NCBI GenBank assembly: GCA_050304855.1
Contig: JBNLEI010000099.1
Location: 1 to 30,857 of the forward strand
DNA: 30,857 bases
Origin: Methylomarinum sp050304855
GTDB taxonomy: Bacteria > Pseudomonadota > Gammaproteobacteria > Methylococcales > Methylomonadaceae
Direction: 5' to 3'
The notes beneath the pieces are model-generated. The model saw only the letters and a program-made list of their open reading frames with translations, was not told the DNA's origin and made no database searches. The translations under genes and the position numbers were made by a program. Below are positions 1 to 8,531 of this stretch, one piece after another; positions within the stretch are counted from its first letter, which is position 1, and the number at the start of each line of letters is the position of its first letter.

Positions 1-145
1 ACGGGGATAATCTGCACCACAATGAGTGCGCAGAAATGTAGCGACGCATAAAAGTTAACCTTCCCGCGGTCTTTTATTAAGCGCCAAATCTCAAACAACC
101 GGCTGAGTTCTCAGTTCAATTTTATCTGTTGTTGCATTTTGTCGA

Positions 146-2758
146 ATGAAAACCAAAACGATCACTTTATTTATTCTGTCCTTGCTGGTCATCCTAAATC
201 TCAGTATTTGGAGTTATGTCAACAATCCTTTAAAGATTCAATCCTGGAATAAAACGATGATGGGGATTGCGTTCAACCCCATGCGCCGCGATTCCGACCC
301 AGCGAAGAACCGATACCCGACGCGGGAACAAATCGCCGAGGACGTGAGTCTCCTATCCGACAAGGTATTTGCCATTCGAACTTATAGTTCATTGAACGGT
401 CTGGAAGACATCGCAGCCATCGCCGCGCAACACGATGTCAATATAGCGATGGGAGCATGGATCGACAACGACTTGGAGACCAACAGACAGGAAATCGAAA
501 GCCTCATCGAAAAAACCAATCAATATCCGAAAACGGTGGTGCGCACAACGGTTGGAAACGAAGTATTATTGCGCAAAGACGTGTCAGTGAATCAACTGAT
601 CGAATACATCCGGGAAGTCAAAAAACGGACTTGGGCACCAGTGAGCACCTCGGAAACCTGGGATATGTGGATGGCCCACCCGGAACTGGCTAAGGAAGTC
701 GATTATTTGGGCGTTCACATTCTTCCGTATTGGGAAGGCATTGTAATTGAAGATGCGGTTGAATACTTTTTCTACCGATATCATGAAATGCGTAAGGCCT
801 TTCCCGATAAGCCGATCGTCATTACCGAGGTCGGTTGGCCATCGGACGGTCAACCCTTTAAACACGCAACGCCGTCTTTGGCGAATCAGGCGAAATTCCT
901 GCGCCAATTTCTCAATCGCGCGGCCAAAGAGAAACTTATTTACTATGTAATCGAGGCCTTCGACCAGCCCTGGAAAATCCAGCGCGAAGGCTCCTCGGGA
1001 GCGTACTGGGGAATTTATAATGCCGATCGTTTACCCAAATTCCCGATGGTGGGCGATGTTCTGGCGATGCCGTCTTGGCAGGATTGGGCAAGCGGTGCAG
1101 CCATCTTAAGCATCATCATTACAGCGCTGTTTTTATTCAGCCGGCGGAGCCTGAAACTCCCCGGAATCCTGTTTTTCGGCATAGTCGCCAACCTGGCCGC
1201 GTCGGTACTATTTTGGTCGGCATCGATCGCCGCACAACAATATCAAACAGGTCTATCCATTGTGCTCTGGATAATTCTATTGCTGATGCAAGGCATGGCG
1301 ATTTTAATCCTGCTCACAGAAAGCATGGAAATTGCCGAAGTCTTGTGGCACCGCAAAGGAGCGCGGACATTCAAACCGCTAACGCCGTCATCCGATTTTA
1401 AACTCCCGAAAGTCTCGGTGCACTTACCGATTCATAACGAGCCGCCGGAAATGGTCCGAGAAACCTTAGAAGCGTTGGCGCGAGCCGATTATCCGAATTT
1501 CGAGGTTTTGGTGTTGGACAATAACACCAAAGACGCTGCTGTTTGGCAACCGGTCCAAGCCGATTGCGAGCGTTTGGGTCCGACGTTCCGATTCTTTCAT
1601 CTGGAAAACTGGCCGGGCTATAAAGCCGGCGCTATCAATTTCGGCCTGCAGCAAACCGCTGAAGATGCCGAGATTGTCGCCGTCATCGACAGTGATTACG
1701 TGATTTCGCCTGACTGGTTTAAATCGATGGTACCGTATTTCGACAACGAGAATATCGGCTTCGTACAGTCGCCTCAGGATTATCGGGATTTACGCCAAAA
1801 TACTTTCAAAACCATGTGTTATTGGGAATACGCCGGCTTTTTCAACATCGGCATGGTACAGCGTAATGAGTACAACGCGATTATTCAACATGGCACCATG
1901 ACGATGATCCGTAAATCGGCTTTGATTGAATCCGGCCGTTGGAGCGAATGGTGCATTTGCGAAGACAGCGAGCTCGGTTTACGTTTGTACGAAGCGGGAT
2001 ACGATTCGGTTTACTGCAAAGATTCGTTCGGCCGCGGCCTGATGCCGGACACTTTTTCCGGCTATATGACTCAACGTTTCCGTTGGGTGTACGGGGCAAT
2101 GATGATTATCAAACATCATTGGAAACATTTCTTGCCGAGCAAAAAATCTAAACTAACCACCGCTCAACGTTATTATTTCATTGCCGGCTGGCTACCCTGG
2201 TTTTCCGATGCTCTAGCCTTGCTGTTGACAATTACCAGTATCGTTATGACAGCTTTTCTGGTTTATGATCCCAGGCACAGCGAACTCCCGGTCAATGCTT
2301 TGTTATTACCGACAATCGGCCTTTTCGGATTTAAAATCCTAAGAACCCTATGGCTATACAAAGCCAGAGTCAATTGTACGATTCTGCAATCGCTGGGGGC
2401 AGCGTTAGCCGGATTATCCCTGACTCACACCGTCGCCAAAGGCACACTGCAAGGGCTGTTCACTTCCGGAAAACCCTTTATGAGAACGCCGAAGCTTGAA
2501 AAACAAGGCCCGTTGATTGCCGGCTTGGCAATCATCTGGCAGGAACTGCTACTCTTGACGCTGTTGAGCCTGTCCATTTATTTCATGTGGACAATCGAAC
2601 ATTTCGATAATCTCAGCGGCAAACTTTGGATTGGCGTATTATCGGTACAAACCATCCCCTATGTTTCGACCCTAATGGCGACATTGGTCAGCATTGCACC
2701 AAATTACTTGCCGAAACGAAAAGTCCAAAAAGCCTTGAAAGAAAAATATGACGGATGA
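146..2758 (+). CDS. ndvB: NdvB-type membrane beta-1,3-glucan synthase (GH17 + GT2)
   Basis: This 870-residue membrane protein probably polymerises UDP-glucose into periplasmic beta-(1,3)-glucans. A membrane segment at residues 7-25 is followed by a GH17 domain at about 35-305. The two GH17 catalytic glutamates are visible in GNE (E139) and TEVGWPS (E228). Three membrane segments (about 312-392) lead to a processive GT2 domain at about 420-660. It has DSDY (515-518), the ED of CEDSEL (606-607) and QRFRW (643-647), as in cellulose synthases. More membrane helices end the protein. The order and length match Pseudomonas aeruginosa NdvB, linked to cyclic glucans and biofilm tolerance. The ATG start puts the first helix at the N terminus, but I see no good ribosome binding site in front of it. 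It stands alone, facing the convergent haem lipoprotein gene. Family call is firm; that the product is cyclic is inference. Confidence 0.87.
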   Translation: MKTKTITLFILSLLVILNLSIWSYVNNPLKIQSWNKTMMGIAFNPMRRDSDPAKNRYPTREQIAEDVSLLSDKVFAIRTYSSLNGLEDIAAIAAQHDVNIAMGAWIDNDLETNRQEIESLIEKTNQYPKTVVRTTVGNEVLLRKDVSVNQLIEYIREVKKRTWAPVSTSETWDMWMAHPELAKEVDYLGVHILPYWEGIVIEDAVEYFFYRYHEMRKAFPDKPIVITEVGWPSDGQPFKHATPSLANQAKFLRQFLNRAAKEKLIYYVIEAFDQPWKIQREGSSGAYWGIYNADRLPKFPMVGDVLAMPSWQDWASGAAILSIIITALFLFSRRSLKLPGILFFGIVANLAASVLFWSASIAAQQYQTGLSIVLWIILLLMQGMAILILLTESMEIAEVLWHRKGARTFKPLTPSSDFKLPKVSVHLPIHNEPPEMVRETLEALARADYPNFEVLVLDNNTKDAAVWQPVQADCERLGPTFRFFHLENWPGYKAGAINFGLQQTAEDAEIVAVIDSDYVISPDWFKSMVPYFDNENIGFVQSPQDYRDLRQNTFKTMCYWEYAGFFNIGMVQRNEYNAIIQHGTMTMIRKSALIESGRWSEWCICEDSELGLRLYEAGYDSVYCKDSFGRGLMPDTFSGYMTQRFRWVYGAMMIIKHHWKHFLPSKKSKLTTAQRYYFIAGWLPWFSDALALLLTITSIVMTAFLVYDPRHSELPVNALLLPTIGLFGFKILRTLWLYKARVNCTILQSLGAALAGLSLTHTVAKGTLQGLFTSGKPFMRTPKLEKQGPLIAGLAIIWQELLLLTLLSLSIYFMWTIEHFDNLSGKLWIGVLSVQTIPYVSTLMATLVSIAPNYLPKRKVQKALKEKYDG

Positions 2759-2831
2759 AATTACTTCGGAGCGATATTCAATGCATGGAGCTTCTACAAA
2801 AGCAACGAAGGCATAACGAACATCTATTTTT

Positions 2832-4526
2832 TCAGTATCCTTTTAGTAACGTTTCGACGCCGGTTTCCGTACCTTCATCCAGTTTTTTCTGGATATTACC
2901 GGGTGGCGAAATAATTGCGTCGCGGCCTTCAATAAAACTTTGTTCCTTAACGATCAGGCGATAAGCTTTATTGAGCTGCATCGCCCGTTGCGGCGAGGCA
3001 AACAACAACACTGAAACATTCTGATGCAACCGAGAGAACATCTCCGGGACCGGACTGCCATCGACACCGAAAAACTTGTCGATCACTTCTTGGTTGGCCC
3101 TGAATTCGTCTCCGGCGTGATTGTTTTTCAAATAGAAGGCGTATTCCGCTTCGCCGTCCGACCGGATCCGATCGGGCATGCCCCGCAAGCCTTTCTGCGA
3201 CCAGTGATACCAATTGTCGCCCGCCCCGACATCGTCAGGCTTGCGTTGGAACGAGAAAATGCCGTCTCGGGTTGCTCCGATTCTACTGTGGCAACCGAAA
3301 CAATAATTGAGTTCTTCGTAGGTCTGCGGACGCAGCTCGCCTTGCGAATCCTCGATAAAGCCGGAATAAACCCAGCCCTGCCCGTTGCTGATGCCCGCCT
3401 CGATATTGCCTCTCACCACCGGCAACCGATCTGGGAAATCGTATTCTTCCTTAATTTCTTCGGCGAAATCCCGCTCCAGATCGGCATAATTGACCCAATA
3501 GCGTTTACGCGCATAGCGTACTTCTTTCATCCGCGGGGTCAACAGGTTATTTCCGTAACGGTCGACATCAATATAACGGACCGTATGCAAAAACTCGGTC
3601 CCTTCCGGGAATAAGCCGGCCGCCAAATGCAATTGGCCGGCCTTTTGTTTCTCGTAAGCCTTACCGACATACCACATGAAACGCTTTTGCAAAGGCGCCC
3701 AGTCGTAACGAATGATTTCGGCAGTCCCGATAACGCCGTTTTTGTCCAGATCAATTCTTCCCAGCGCGGCCTCGTCGACCGGTTCGATTGCGATATCCTT
3801 TTCTTTCAACATCGACTCCACAATCGCCAGATTGGTTTTATAGATGGCGAGATTGAATCGTCCTTGGTCATCGGTTTGAAACGGGGCCGGTAATCTGATC
3901 AACACATCGTCGGTAGACCCGTTGGTCGGGAAAAAACTGCCCGGAAAAGGGTAGTAAGCGAAAGCGCGCCAACCGGTATAATCCCCATTGGGTTTACGAT
4001 CAAAGCCCTCGTCGTCGAAATTGAAATAGGCGTCAGGTACGTAGCCTTCCCAGATTCCGTTGCCGTCATAGTCCCAGTCGACGGGCAGCTGCCGTAATTT
4101 CTCGGCAATGCGGATGGAGCCGTCCGCATTCAAATAATTGTCAGCGCTTATATAAGCAACGATTTCCTTTTCGTCGATGTCAGAAATCGCCGACCTTCTG
4201 TCTTTGAACAGGTTTTGCCAATGATTATTCAAAGCATAAGTAGGAAACGAATAGATCAGCTGCAAATCGCTGTCGTTGATGAAATTGGGTCTTCTCGACT
4301 CGGTATGGCAACTGTAACATGGATTCTGAACCGCTCCGTTTTCATCCCGGGTCTTGGTATAGCATTGAGGCGGTATATAAGCGGTTTTATTAACCAACGT
4401 CCGCTCTTTAAGACTGAAGCCAGTTACATTTACCATGCTTTCCGTTACTCGGCTTGCAATCGGTTTGGACGGTTCCATACAAGACATTAACAACAACAAT
4501 ATGACCGAAATAAAGCCGATTCTCAT
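2832..4526 (-). CDS. Lipoprotein with two c-type haem motifs and an EF-hand
   Basis: I do not recognise a named family. The 564-residue protein has a lipoprotein signal peptide ending in LLMSC, so it is probably anchored to a membrane on the periplasmic side. Two CxxCH haem-attachment motifs are visible, CYSCH near residue 70 and CFGCH near 409, nearly 340 residues apart. Between them lies a canonical 12-residue EF-hand loop, DLDKNGVIGTAE (about 259-270), and a looser DxDxDGxG stretch near 150. This suggests a calcium-binding dihaem cytochrome or an electron-transfer oxidoreductase. I chose the ATG at 4526 over the TTG one codon upstream because GGGA lies six bases before it. Two terminator hairpins separate it from the phoX-like gene upstream on the same strand, so it is probably a separate unit. 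Function unknown. Confidence 0.82.
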   Translation of the reverse strand: MRIGFISVILLLLMSCMEPSKPIASRVTESMVNVTGFSLKERTLVNKTAYIPPQCYTKTRDENGAVQNPCYSCHTESRRPNFINDSDLQLIYSFPTYALNNHWQNLFKDRRSAISDIDEKEIVAYISADNYLNADGSIRIAEKLRQLPVDWDYDGNGIWEGYVPDAYFNFDDEGFDRKPNGDYTGWRAFAYYPFPGSFFPTNGSTDDVLIRLPAPFQTDDQGRFNLAIYKTNLAIVESMLKEKDIAIEPVDEAALGRIDLDKNGVIGTAEIIRYDWAPLQKRFMWYVGKAYEKQKAGQLHLAAGLFPEGTEFLHTVRYIDVDRYGNNLLTPRMKEVRYARKRYWVNYADLERDFAEEIKEEYDFPDRLPVVRGNIEAGISNGQGWVYSGFIEDSQGELRPQTYEELNYCFGCHSRIGATRDGIFSFQRKPDDVGAGDNWYHWSQKGLRGMPDRIRSDGEAEYAFYLKNNHAGDEFRANQEVIDKFFGVDGSPVPEMFSRLHQNVSVLLFASPQRAMQLNKAYRLIVKEQSFIEGRDAIISPPGNIQKKLDEGTETGVETLLKGY

Positions 4527-4553
4527 CAAGTGTCCCGCTTAATCTACGAAATG

Positions 4554-4575
4554 AAAAAGGCCCGAACGGGCCTTT
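4554..4575 (-). terminator. Intrinsic terminator of the phoX-like gene
   Basis: Arms AAAGGCCC and GGGCCTTT flank a GAAC loop. Read on the minus strand the hairpin is followed by a run of T and lies about 50 bases after the stop codon of the phoX-like gene. This is a standard intrinsic terminator. Confidence 0.8.
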
Positions 4576-4589
4576 CCTAAAGAAAACAA

Positions 4590-4607
4590 GCCCGGGCAAA
4601 GCCGGGC
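4590..4607 (-). terminator. Second GC-rich hairpin just after the phoX-like gene
   Basis: Arms GCCCGG and CCGGGC flank a six-base loop, placed between the stop codon at 4625 and the T-tailed terminator. It lacks its own T run, so it probably assists termination or protects the 3' end of the mRNA. Confidence 0.5.
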
Positions 4608-4624
4608 AATACGCATCTTAATCA

Positions 4625-6427
4625 TCACTCTCTACGGATTTTATGCCCGTAATGATGTGGATGATGTCCTTTATGATCTTGTTTACCCATGGCTGGCAAA
4701 GGTCCGATGTAGCCGGTATAACCGCGCAATTCGGTTGGATCTTCCAGTTTATCCTGGTCGGATTCGCCGTACGGGTGCTGAACCACCGCCATCACATAAG
4801 CATGACCGTTGATATTGGGGTAAAAATAAGGCGACGTCGTTTCAGAACCATATGGCGTCGTGAAAATTCGGGTCAACTTCAGACTACTCAGATTGTACGA
4901 CCAGATCGCATCGTTTTGATGGCCGCTGCCGGTGTCTTCGCCAATAATCAGCGTGTCATAGCCCGGCATGTATGTAATATTGTCGGGATTGGCAAGTCCA
5001 TCCAATGCGCAAGTATTGTCATCCGTCGCTTCTTCGCGCCCTGCGACCAAGCCGTACATGTTGGTCGCAACAAAATCTTGATCGACATCCAGCGCATAAA
5101 CCGCACCGCACTTGTTTTTGGCGACTCGGATATCGTTAGGACCGCCTAAATCGTATTTGCCGTGACCATCTTCCATGCCGCTGGACACTTCGGACATAGC
5201 GATATAAAGCTGCTTGGCTTCGGGGTTATAGGTAATGCCTTCCATTTTCCGCCATTCGGTGGTTGCACCCAACATCGCTGCATAACGGCGGGTTTCCATC
5301 CGCGAGGCGGCTGTTTCCATACCCGGTTTCAATTTCAAACATTCCCGACCGTCAGTGGTATTGATTTCGGTAAAGCCCACGGAACAGCCGCTATCGGTCG
5401 GCGTTTCGTTTTCGAAAATATCGAAGAAGGTGATTTTTTCGTCCAGGTAGTGTTTTATTTCGTCATTCGCCGCGTGCCCCAAATCGACCCAATCGATGTT
5501 CGCGCTACCGACGCCCGCATTGTCTGTTTGATTCCATTTTGCGGCATACAGTCTGCCGGCGCTTAAATCGCCTTTTCTGTCGGCGTCGAAACGATAAAGC
5601 CCGACATTGGTGCCGTCGTCCGAAATGTACGCGGTTTTATTGTTCGGCATGACATACGCCAGCTCGATAGCGCTGCGGCCCATCGCATAATGTTTTTCGA
5701 CTTCGGCGTTATTGAAGTTCTTGACCGTCACCTCGACGGCATAGCCGTAGTCGTATGGATTCAAGGCCAACAGGTCGCCGCCGTAATAAGCTCCCATGGC
5801 GTCATAGTAGCTATCGATATGACCTGTATTCGGGTCGCGCAGCAAAGCGTTAGGCGGGTATTCTTCAGAACCTAAATGAGTACCCCAAGGCGTCACGCTT
5901 CCTGCGCAATGCACCCAGCCGCCGTTAACATGAGAAAAGTCCAACGGACGAGTCCGTTGCGGAATCAACTCTCCGTGAAGCGTCTGTTTTAATTCGGTCA
6001 GGTACATAGCGGCAGGTCGGTCTTCGAACTGCGAAACCATGTATAAGCGATTATTTTTGACTTTCAACAGCGAGGAAAAATCGTTGGAATTGGAAATGCG
6101 CAGCGAACCGTCTTCGGCATAAAGCGAATTACCGGCAGAATCGACCAATTGACCGAAAACTCCGGCATTATGGCCGGCGAAGGCGCGGGAAGGCTTGTCG
6201 CCGGAACGCATAATTACCTTGTAACCGACCTGAGCCGTTTTACCGTTCACCGTCACTTCCGGCGAAGCGACGACTTCGCGTTTTTCGGCGTCGGTCACAG
6301 GAACTGGCACTTCGGCGAATTCTATCGTTCCGGCGTGGACAGCGGAAACGCCCACAACGGCTAAAGCGACTGACAAACTCAGCGCGTTACGTTTGAGCAA
6401 CTTGGCATTCAATACCTGACTGATCAT
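4625..6427 (-). CDS. phoX: Secreted PhoX/DUF839-family protein, probable phosphatase
   Basis: The 600-residue protein belongs to the DUF839/PhoX family, calcium- and iron-dependent phosphatases that release phosphate from organic esters outside the cytoplasm. The diagnostic stretch is CAGSVTPWGTHLGSEEYPP, matching the CAGG-TPWGT-L-CEE block of PhoX. Further support comes from DNITYMPGYDTLIIGED near the C terminus. I chose the start at 6427 because it gives a clean signal peptide ending in SAVHA, and because the longer frame would begin inside the Pho box. Unlike typical PhoX, the signal has only KR, not the twin arginine of Tat substrates, so Sec export is likely. The C terminus is histidine-rich (GHHPHHYGH). 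A Pho-box promoter and a strong leader hairpin precede it. Family is clear; phosphatase activity is inferred and the symbol is by homology. Confidence 0.83.
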   Translation of the reverse strand: MISQVLNAKLLKRNALSLSVALAVVGVSAVHAGTIEFAEVPVPVTDAEKREVVASPEVTVNGKTAQVGYKVIMRSGDKPSRAFAGHNAGVFGQLVDSAGNSLYAEDGSLRISNSNDFSSLLKVKNNRLYMVSQFEDRPAAMYLTELKQTLHGELIPQRTRPLDFSHVNGGWVHCAGSVTPWGTHLGSEEYPPNALLRDPNTGHIDSYYDAMGAYYGGDLLALNPYDYGYAVEVTVKNFNNAEVEKHYAMGRSAIELAYVMPNNKTAYISDDGTNVGLYRFDADRKGDLSAGRLYAAKWNQTDNAGVGSANIDWVDLGHAANDEIKHYLDEKITFFDIFENETPTDSGCSVGFTEINTTDGRECLKLKPGMETAASRMETRRYAAMLGATTEWRKMEGITYNPEAKQLYIAMSEVSSGMEDGHGKYDLGGPNDIRVAKNKCGAVYALDVDQDFVATNMYGLVAGREEATDDNTCALDGLANPDNITYMPGYDTLIIGEDTGSGHQNDAIWSYNLSSLKLTRIFTTPYGSETTSPYFYPNINGHAYVMAVVQHPYGESDQDKLEDPTELRGYTGYIGPLPAMGKQDHKGHHPHHYGHKIRRE

Positions 6428-6469
6428 GTTCTTTATCTCATTACAAGGAACGAAAATGGGCCTCAAGCT

Positions 6470-6506
6470 GCCCGGATATTTCATGAAGGGGCTGAAATAT
6501 CCGGGC
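6470..6506 (-). other. 14-bp perfect hairpin in the phoX leader
   Basis: Arms GCCCGGATATTTCA (6470-6483) and TGAAATATCCGGGC (6493-6506) pair perfectly around a nine-base loop. With the -10 element at 6536-6531, transcription would start near 6524, so this stem would sit about 18 bases from the 5' end of the phoX mRNA. It may stabilise the message. It could also be a terminator for the upstream glycosyltransferase operon, but no T run follows it. Confidence 0.6.
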
Positions 6507-6530
6507 CAACAGTAAGCAACTGCGGTTTGA

Positions 6531-6586
6531 AGAATACCGCCGGAAAATGACAAACGCGTGACAGGAAGGTAAACGTTTGATGAAGA
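6531..6586 (-). promoter_or_regulatory. Pho-box promoter of the phoX-like gene
   Basis: On the minus strand, heptamers recur every 11 bp: TCTTCAT (6586-6580), CGTTTAC (6575-6569), CTGTCAC (6564-6558) and TTGTCAT (6553-6547). The last two match the PhoB half-site CTGTCAT at 6 of 7 positions. Exactly 10 bp later is TATTCT (6536-6531), the expected -10 position in PhoB-activated promoters. The array begins 14 bases after the glycosyltransferase stop codon, giving phoX its own promoter. Confidence 0.72.
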
Positions 6587-6599
6587 ATACGGTCACGCT

Positions 6600-7640
6600 T
6601 TAATGCTTGACCTGCAAGACATCGACTCCGTCCCACACCTGCTCGGTAAACTCCGCATCCATTTCCGGCATGCCGTCTTTGATCCATTGCACGATAACGC
6701 GGGCAATATTGGGATAAGTGACCCTTACCGCATGTTCGTCGTGCAACCAGTCCTCGATAACAGCCGGGTCCATGTCGTTCATGGTGTGGCCGTAACCCAA
6801 TTGTTTCAATGCAGCAGCGTTCGAGATCTGTTCCATCTGGGCGTGTAACGGTTTGGCCAGAATTTTTTTACCCAATTGCAACGATTCGCTGGCCAACTCG
6901 AAACCCGCGTTGCTGATAATACCGGCGCAATCGTATAAATCCTTTTGAAAGCCGTCGCGCGACAACGGGTTGCAGATAATATGCTCGTACTTGCTGGATA
7001 CCGGTACCGGAGAATAAATGTGAAACTGAAAATTCTCGAACGGACAAAGATGCTTGATCACTTCGTTCTGGTCCTCGAACGGCAGATACACGACAATCTT
7101 GTTTTTTTGAATACTGTTCGGTAAGGTCGGCGTTTCGATAATCGGAGGCAAAATCGGCTGGCCGAAATGATGCCAATGCAGACCAACGCCGCGATCGACA
7201 GGGGCAAAATATTTCATCACCAGATCGGCCAAAGGGTCCGACCCGGTGCGGGGAATTTTATGTTCGAAAGCATATTGATGGCCGATTCCCAGCACGGTTT
7301 TTTTCTGCACTTTTGCAGACCAGGCCGTGACCGGCTCGAAGTCGCTGATGACCAGATCGTATGGAGATAAATCTAGCGTATTAACGTCCTGAATAAAACG
7401 TACCGGCTTAACCTGGAAGGCGGTTTTGATGTAGTTAACCTTGCCGTTATCGGTATTGAAAGTCAGTCCTTCCCGGTGACGGTAACCGTTGAAAACCTCC
7501 ATGTCGAAAAATTTATCCTGAGGCCGGCCGGTAAACTGGAAAGTCACATCGAACCCGGCTGCAAACAATTCCTTCGCCATCACGCGCGCACGCGTGATGT
7601 GACCGTTTCCGGTCCCCTGTACTCCGTAAAATATTTTCAT
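6600..7640 (-). CDS. MJ1255/VC2487-family glycosyltransferase
   Basis: This 346-residue protein has a GT-B fold signature. The N-terminal YGVQGTGNGHITRA resembles the acceptor-side glycine loop of MurG and glycolipid synthases. SNAGFELASESLQLGKK (about 243-259) followed by PLHAQMEQ resembles their sugar-nucleotide site. Overall it matches the family called MJ1255 or VC2487, whose substrate is not established to my knowledge. The start codon overlaps the stop of the PAP2 phosphatase gene (ATGA), so the two are translationally coupled and share the tandem Pho-box promoter. From this context I infer that it transfers sugar to a lipid such as diacylglycerol when phosphate is scarce. No signal peptide is present; it probably works at the inner face of the membrane. 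Confidence 0.85.
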   Translation of the reverse strand: MKIFYGVQGTGNGHITRARVMAKELFAAGFDVTFQFTGRPQDKFFDMEVFNGYRHREGLTFNTDNGKVNYIKTAFQVKPVRFIQDVNTLDLSPYDLVISDFEPVTAWSAKVQKKTVLGIGHQYAFEHKIPRTGSDPLADLVMKYFAPVDRGVGLHWHHFGQPILPPIIETPTLPNSIQKNKIVVYLPFEDQNEVIKHLCPFENFQFHIYSPVPVSSKYEHIICNPLSRDGFQKDLYDCAGIISNAGFELASESLQLGKKILAKPLHAQMEQISNAAALKQLGYGHTMNDMDPAVIEDWLHDEHAVRVTYPNIARVIVQWIKDGMPEMDAEFTEQVWDGVDVLQVKH

Positions 7641-8161
7641 AGAACTATTTGATTTAAACTATAGACAGCAACACCGATGCCCAAGGCCATGCCGACGAGC
7701 GTATCGGTGGGAAAATGAACGCCCAGCACCACACGTGAAAATCCGACCAACGCGGCCCACAACATCAGCAACGGCAATAAAACGGGCAGAAAAAAACCAC
7801 AAATCGTCGCCATCATGAATGCGGCGGACGTGTGTCCGGAAGGAAAACTAAACTGATCGGACGGCGTTACCAGACTTTGGAACCCGTTCAAAGCAGCCTG
7901 CGGGCGATTACGCTTGAAACCGTTTTTCAAGACAAAATAAACCGGTCTCTCGATTAGAAAAGCCAACAAGGAGGTTTGCAAAAATGGGCTTTGAGAGCCT
8001 TCGGCCAGATACAAAAAAACGCCCAACAACAGATATAAATGGCCGTCGCCGGTACGCGATATATACCGAGCGAACAAGGCCAAGTGCCGATAGATGCCGG
8101 CGTTGATCAGGCGGGTGAACATAAAAACATCGTACTTGTGGACTGCATAGATTAACTTCAT
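7637..8161 (-). CDS. PAP2-family membrane phosphatase
   Basis: The 174-residue membrane protein carries all three PAP2 motifs: K79-x6-RP (KNGFKRNRP), PSGH (107-110) and SR-x5-H-x3-D (S142, R143, H149, D153). Hydrophobic segments surround them. Family members remove phosphate from phosphatidic acid, undecaprenyl diphosphate or phosphatidylglycerophosphate; the sequence does not decide which. It is the first gene of a two-gene operon with the glycosyltransferase, overlapping it by four bases, and has a tandem Pho-box promoter about 90 bases upstream of its start. The simplest reading is that it makes diacylglycerol from phosphatidic acid, supplying the neighbouring glycosyltransferase and freeing phosphate. 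An undecaprenyl-phosphate role is possible but fits the regulation less well. Confidence 0.9.
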   Translation of the reverse strand: MKLIYAVHKYDVFMFTRLINAGIYRHLALFARYISRTGDGHLYLLLGVFLYLAEGSQSPFLQTSLLAFLIERPVYFVLKNGFKRNRPQAALNGFQSLVTPSDQFSFPSGHTSAAFMMATICGFFLPVLLPLLMLWAALVGFSRVVLGVHFPTDTLVGMALGIGVAVYSLNQIVL

Positions 8162-8531
8162 CTTTTCCCCTTACGGAATCATCTTTTTGTTCCGTTAACA
8201 GCCAAACTTTCTTTTCTCTTGATTTCAGCAAGAAGAATAAAGTCCCTCTATGACAATTAGATGAAGCTTTCTTGAAGTTTTTATGACAATGACGACATCA
8301 TGCCCCTTATTTGAACAATGGTTTGTGCCTATGCCAGAATGAATTGAAGCACAAGCTCAGATCCGAACTATATTCGATTATTCAGATGCTTTACCTTCAG
8401 GTTGTGGAAAACCTACCAAAAATCGGGTTGTTTAGACTGCAGCAGAAAATACGCTCAACCGTATCATCGCAGTCCAAGTAAGTGATTGCCGTTGTATAAA
8501 ACAGGGATCAATTTTTAAAGGCGTTAATCTC
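8162..8531. other. Divergent intergenic region, PAP2 / phospholipase D
   Basis: These 370 bases hold the Pho-box promoter described at 8234-8289 for the minus strand. For the plus strand I see only a TATAAA (8495-8500) as possible -10 and a weak AAGG ribosome site before the ATG at 8532. No Pho half-site in the correct orientation is visible for the phospholipase D gene, and no small gene or repeat. Confidence 0.6.
8234..8289 (-). promoter_or_regulatory. Tandem Pho-box promoter of the PAP2-glycosyltransferase operon
   Basis: Four minus-strand heptamers sit exactly 11 bp apart: TTGTCAT (8289-8283), ACTTCAA (8278-8272), GCTTCAT (8267-8261) and TTGTCAT (8256-8250). The outer two match the PhoB half-site at 6 of 7 positions; the inner two are weak. 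Ten bases after the last comes TATTCT (8239-8234), the same -10 and spacing as at phoX. E. coli pstS also uses two adjacent Pho boxes. Confidence 0.72.

Noticed and set aside
2755..2964. Plus-strand frame overlapping the ndvB stop codon (ATGA)
   Set aside because: The overlap looks like coupling, but most of the frame is antisense to the lipoprotein gene and the product has no features.
3024..3614. 196-codon plus-strand open frame
   Set aside because: Antisense shadow of the dihaem lipoprotein gene, with no ribosome site or recognisable motif.
6428..6553. Longer N terminus for the PhoX-like protein
   Set aside because: It would start inside the Pho box, place translation across the leader hairpin and bury the signal peptide.
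8300..8531. Pho box for the phospholipase D gene
   Set aside because: No pair of CTGTCAT-like heptamers 11 bp apart is visible on the plus strand.
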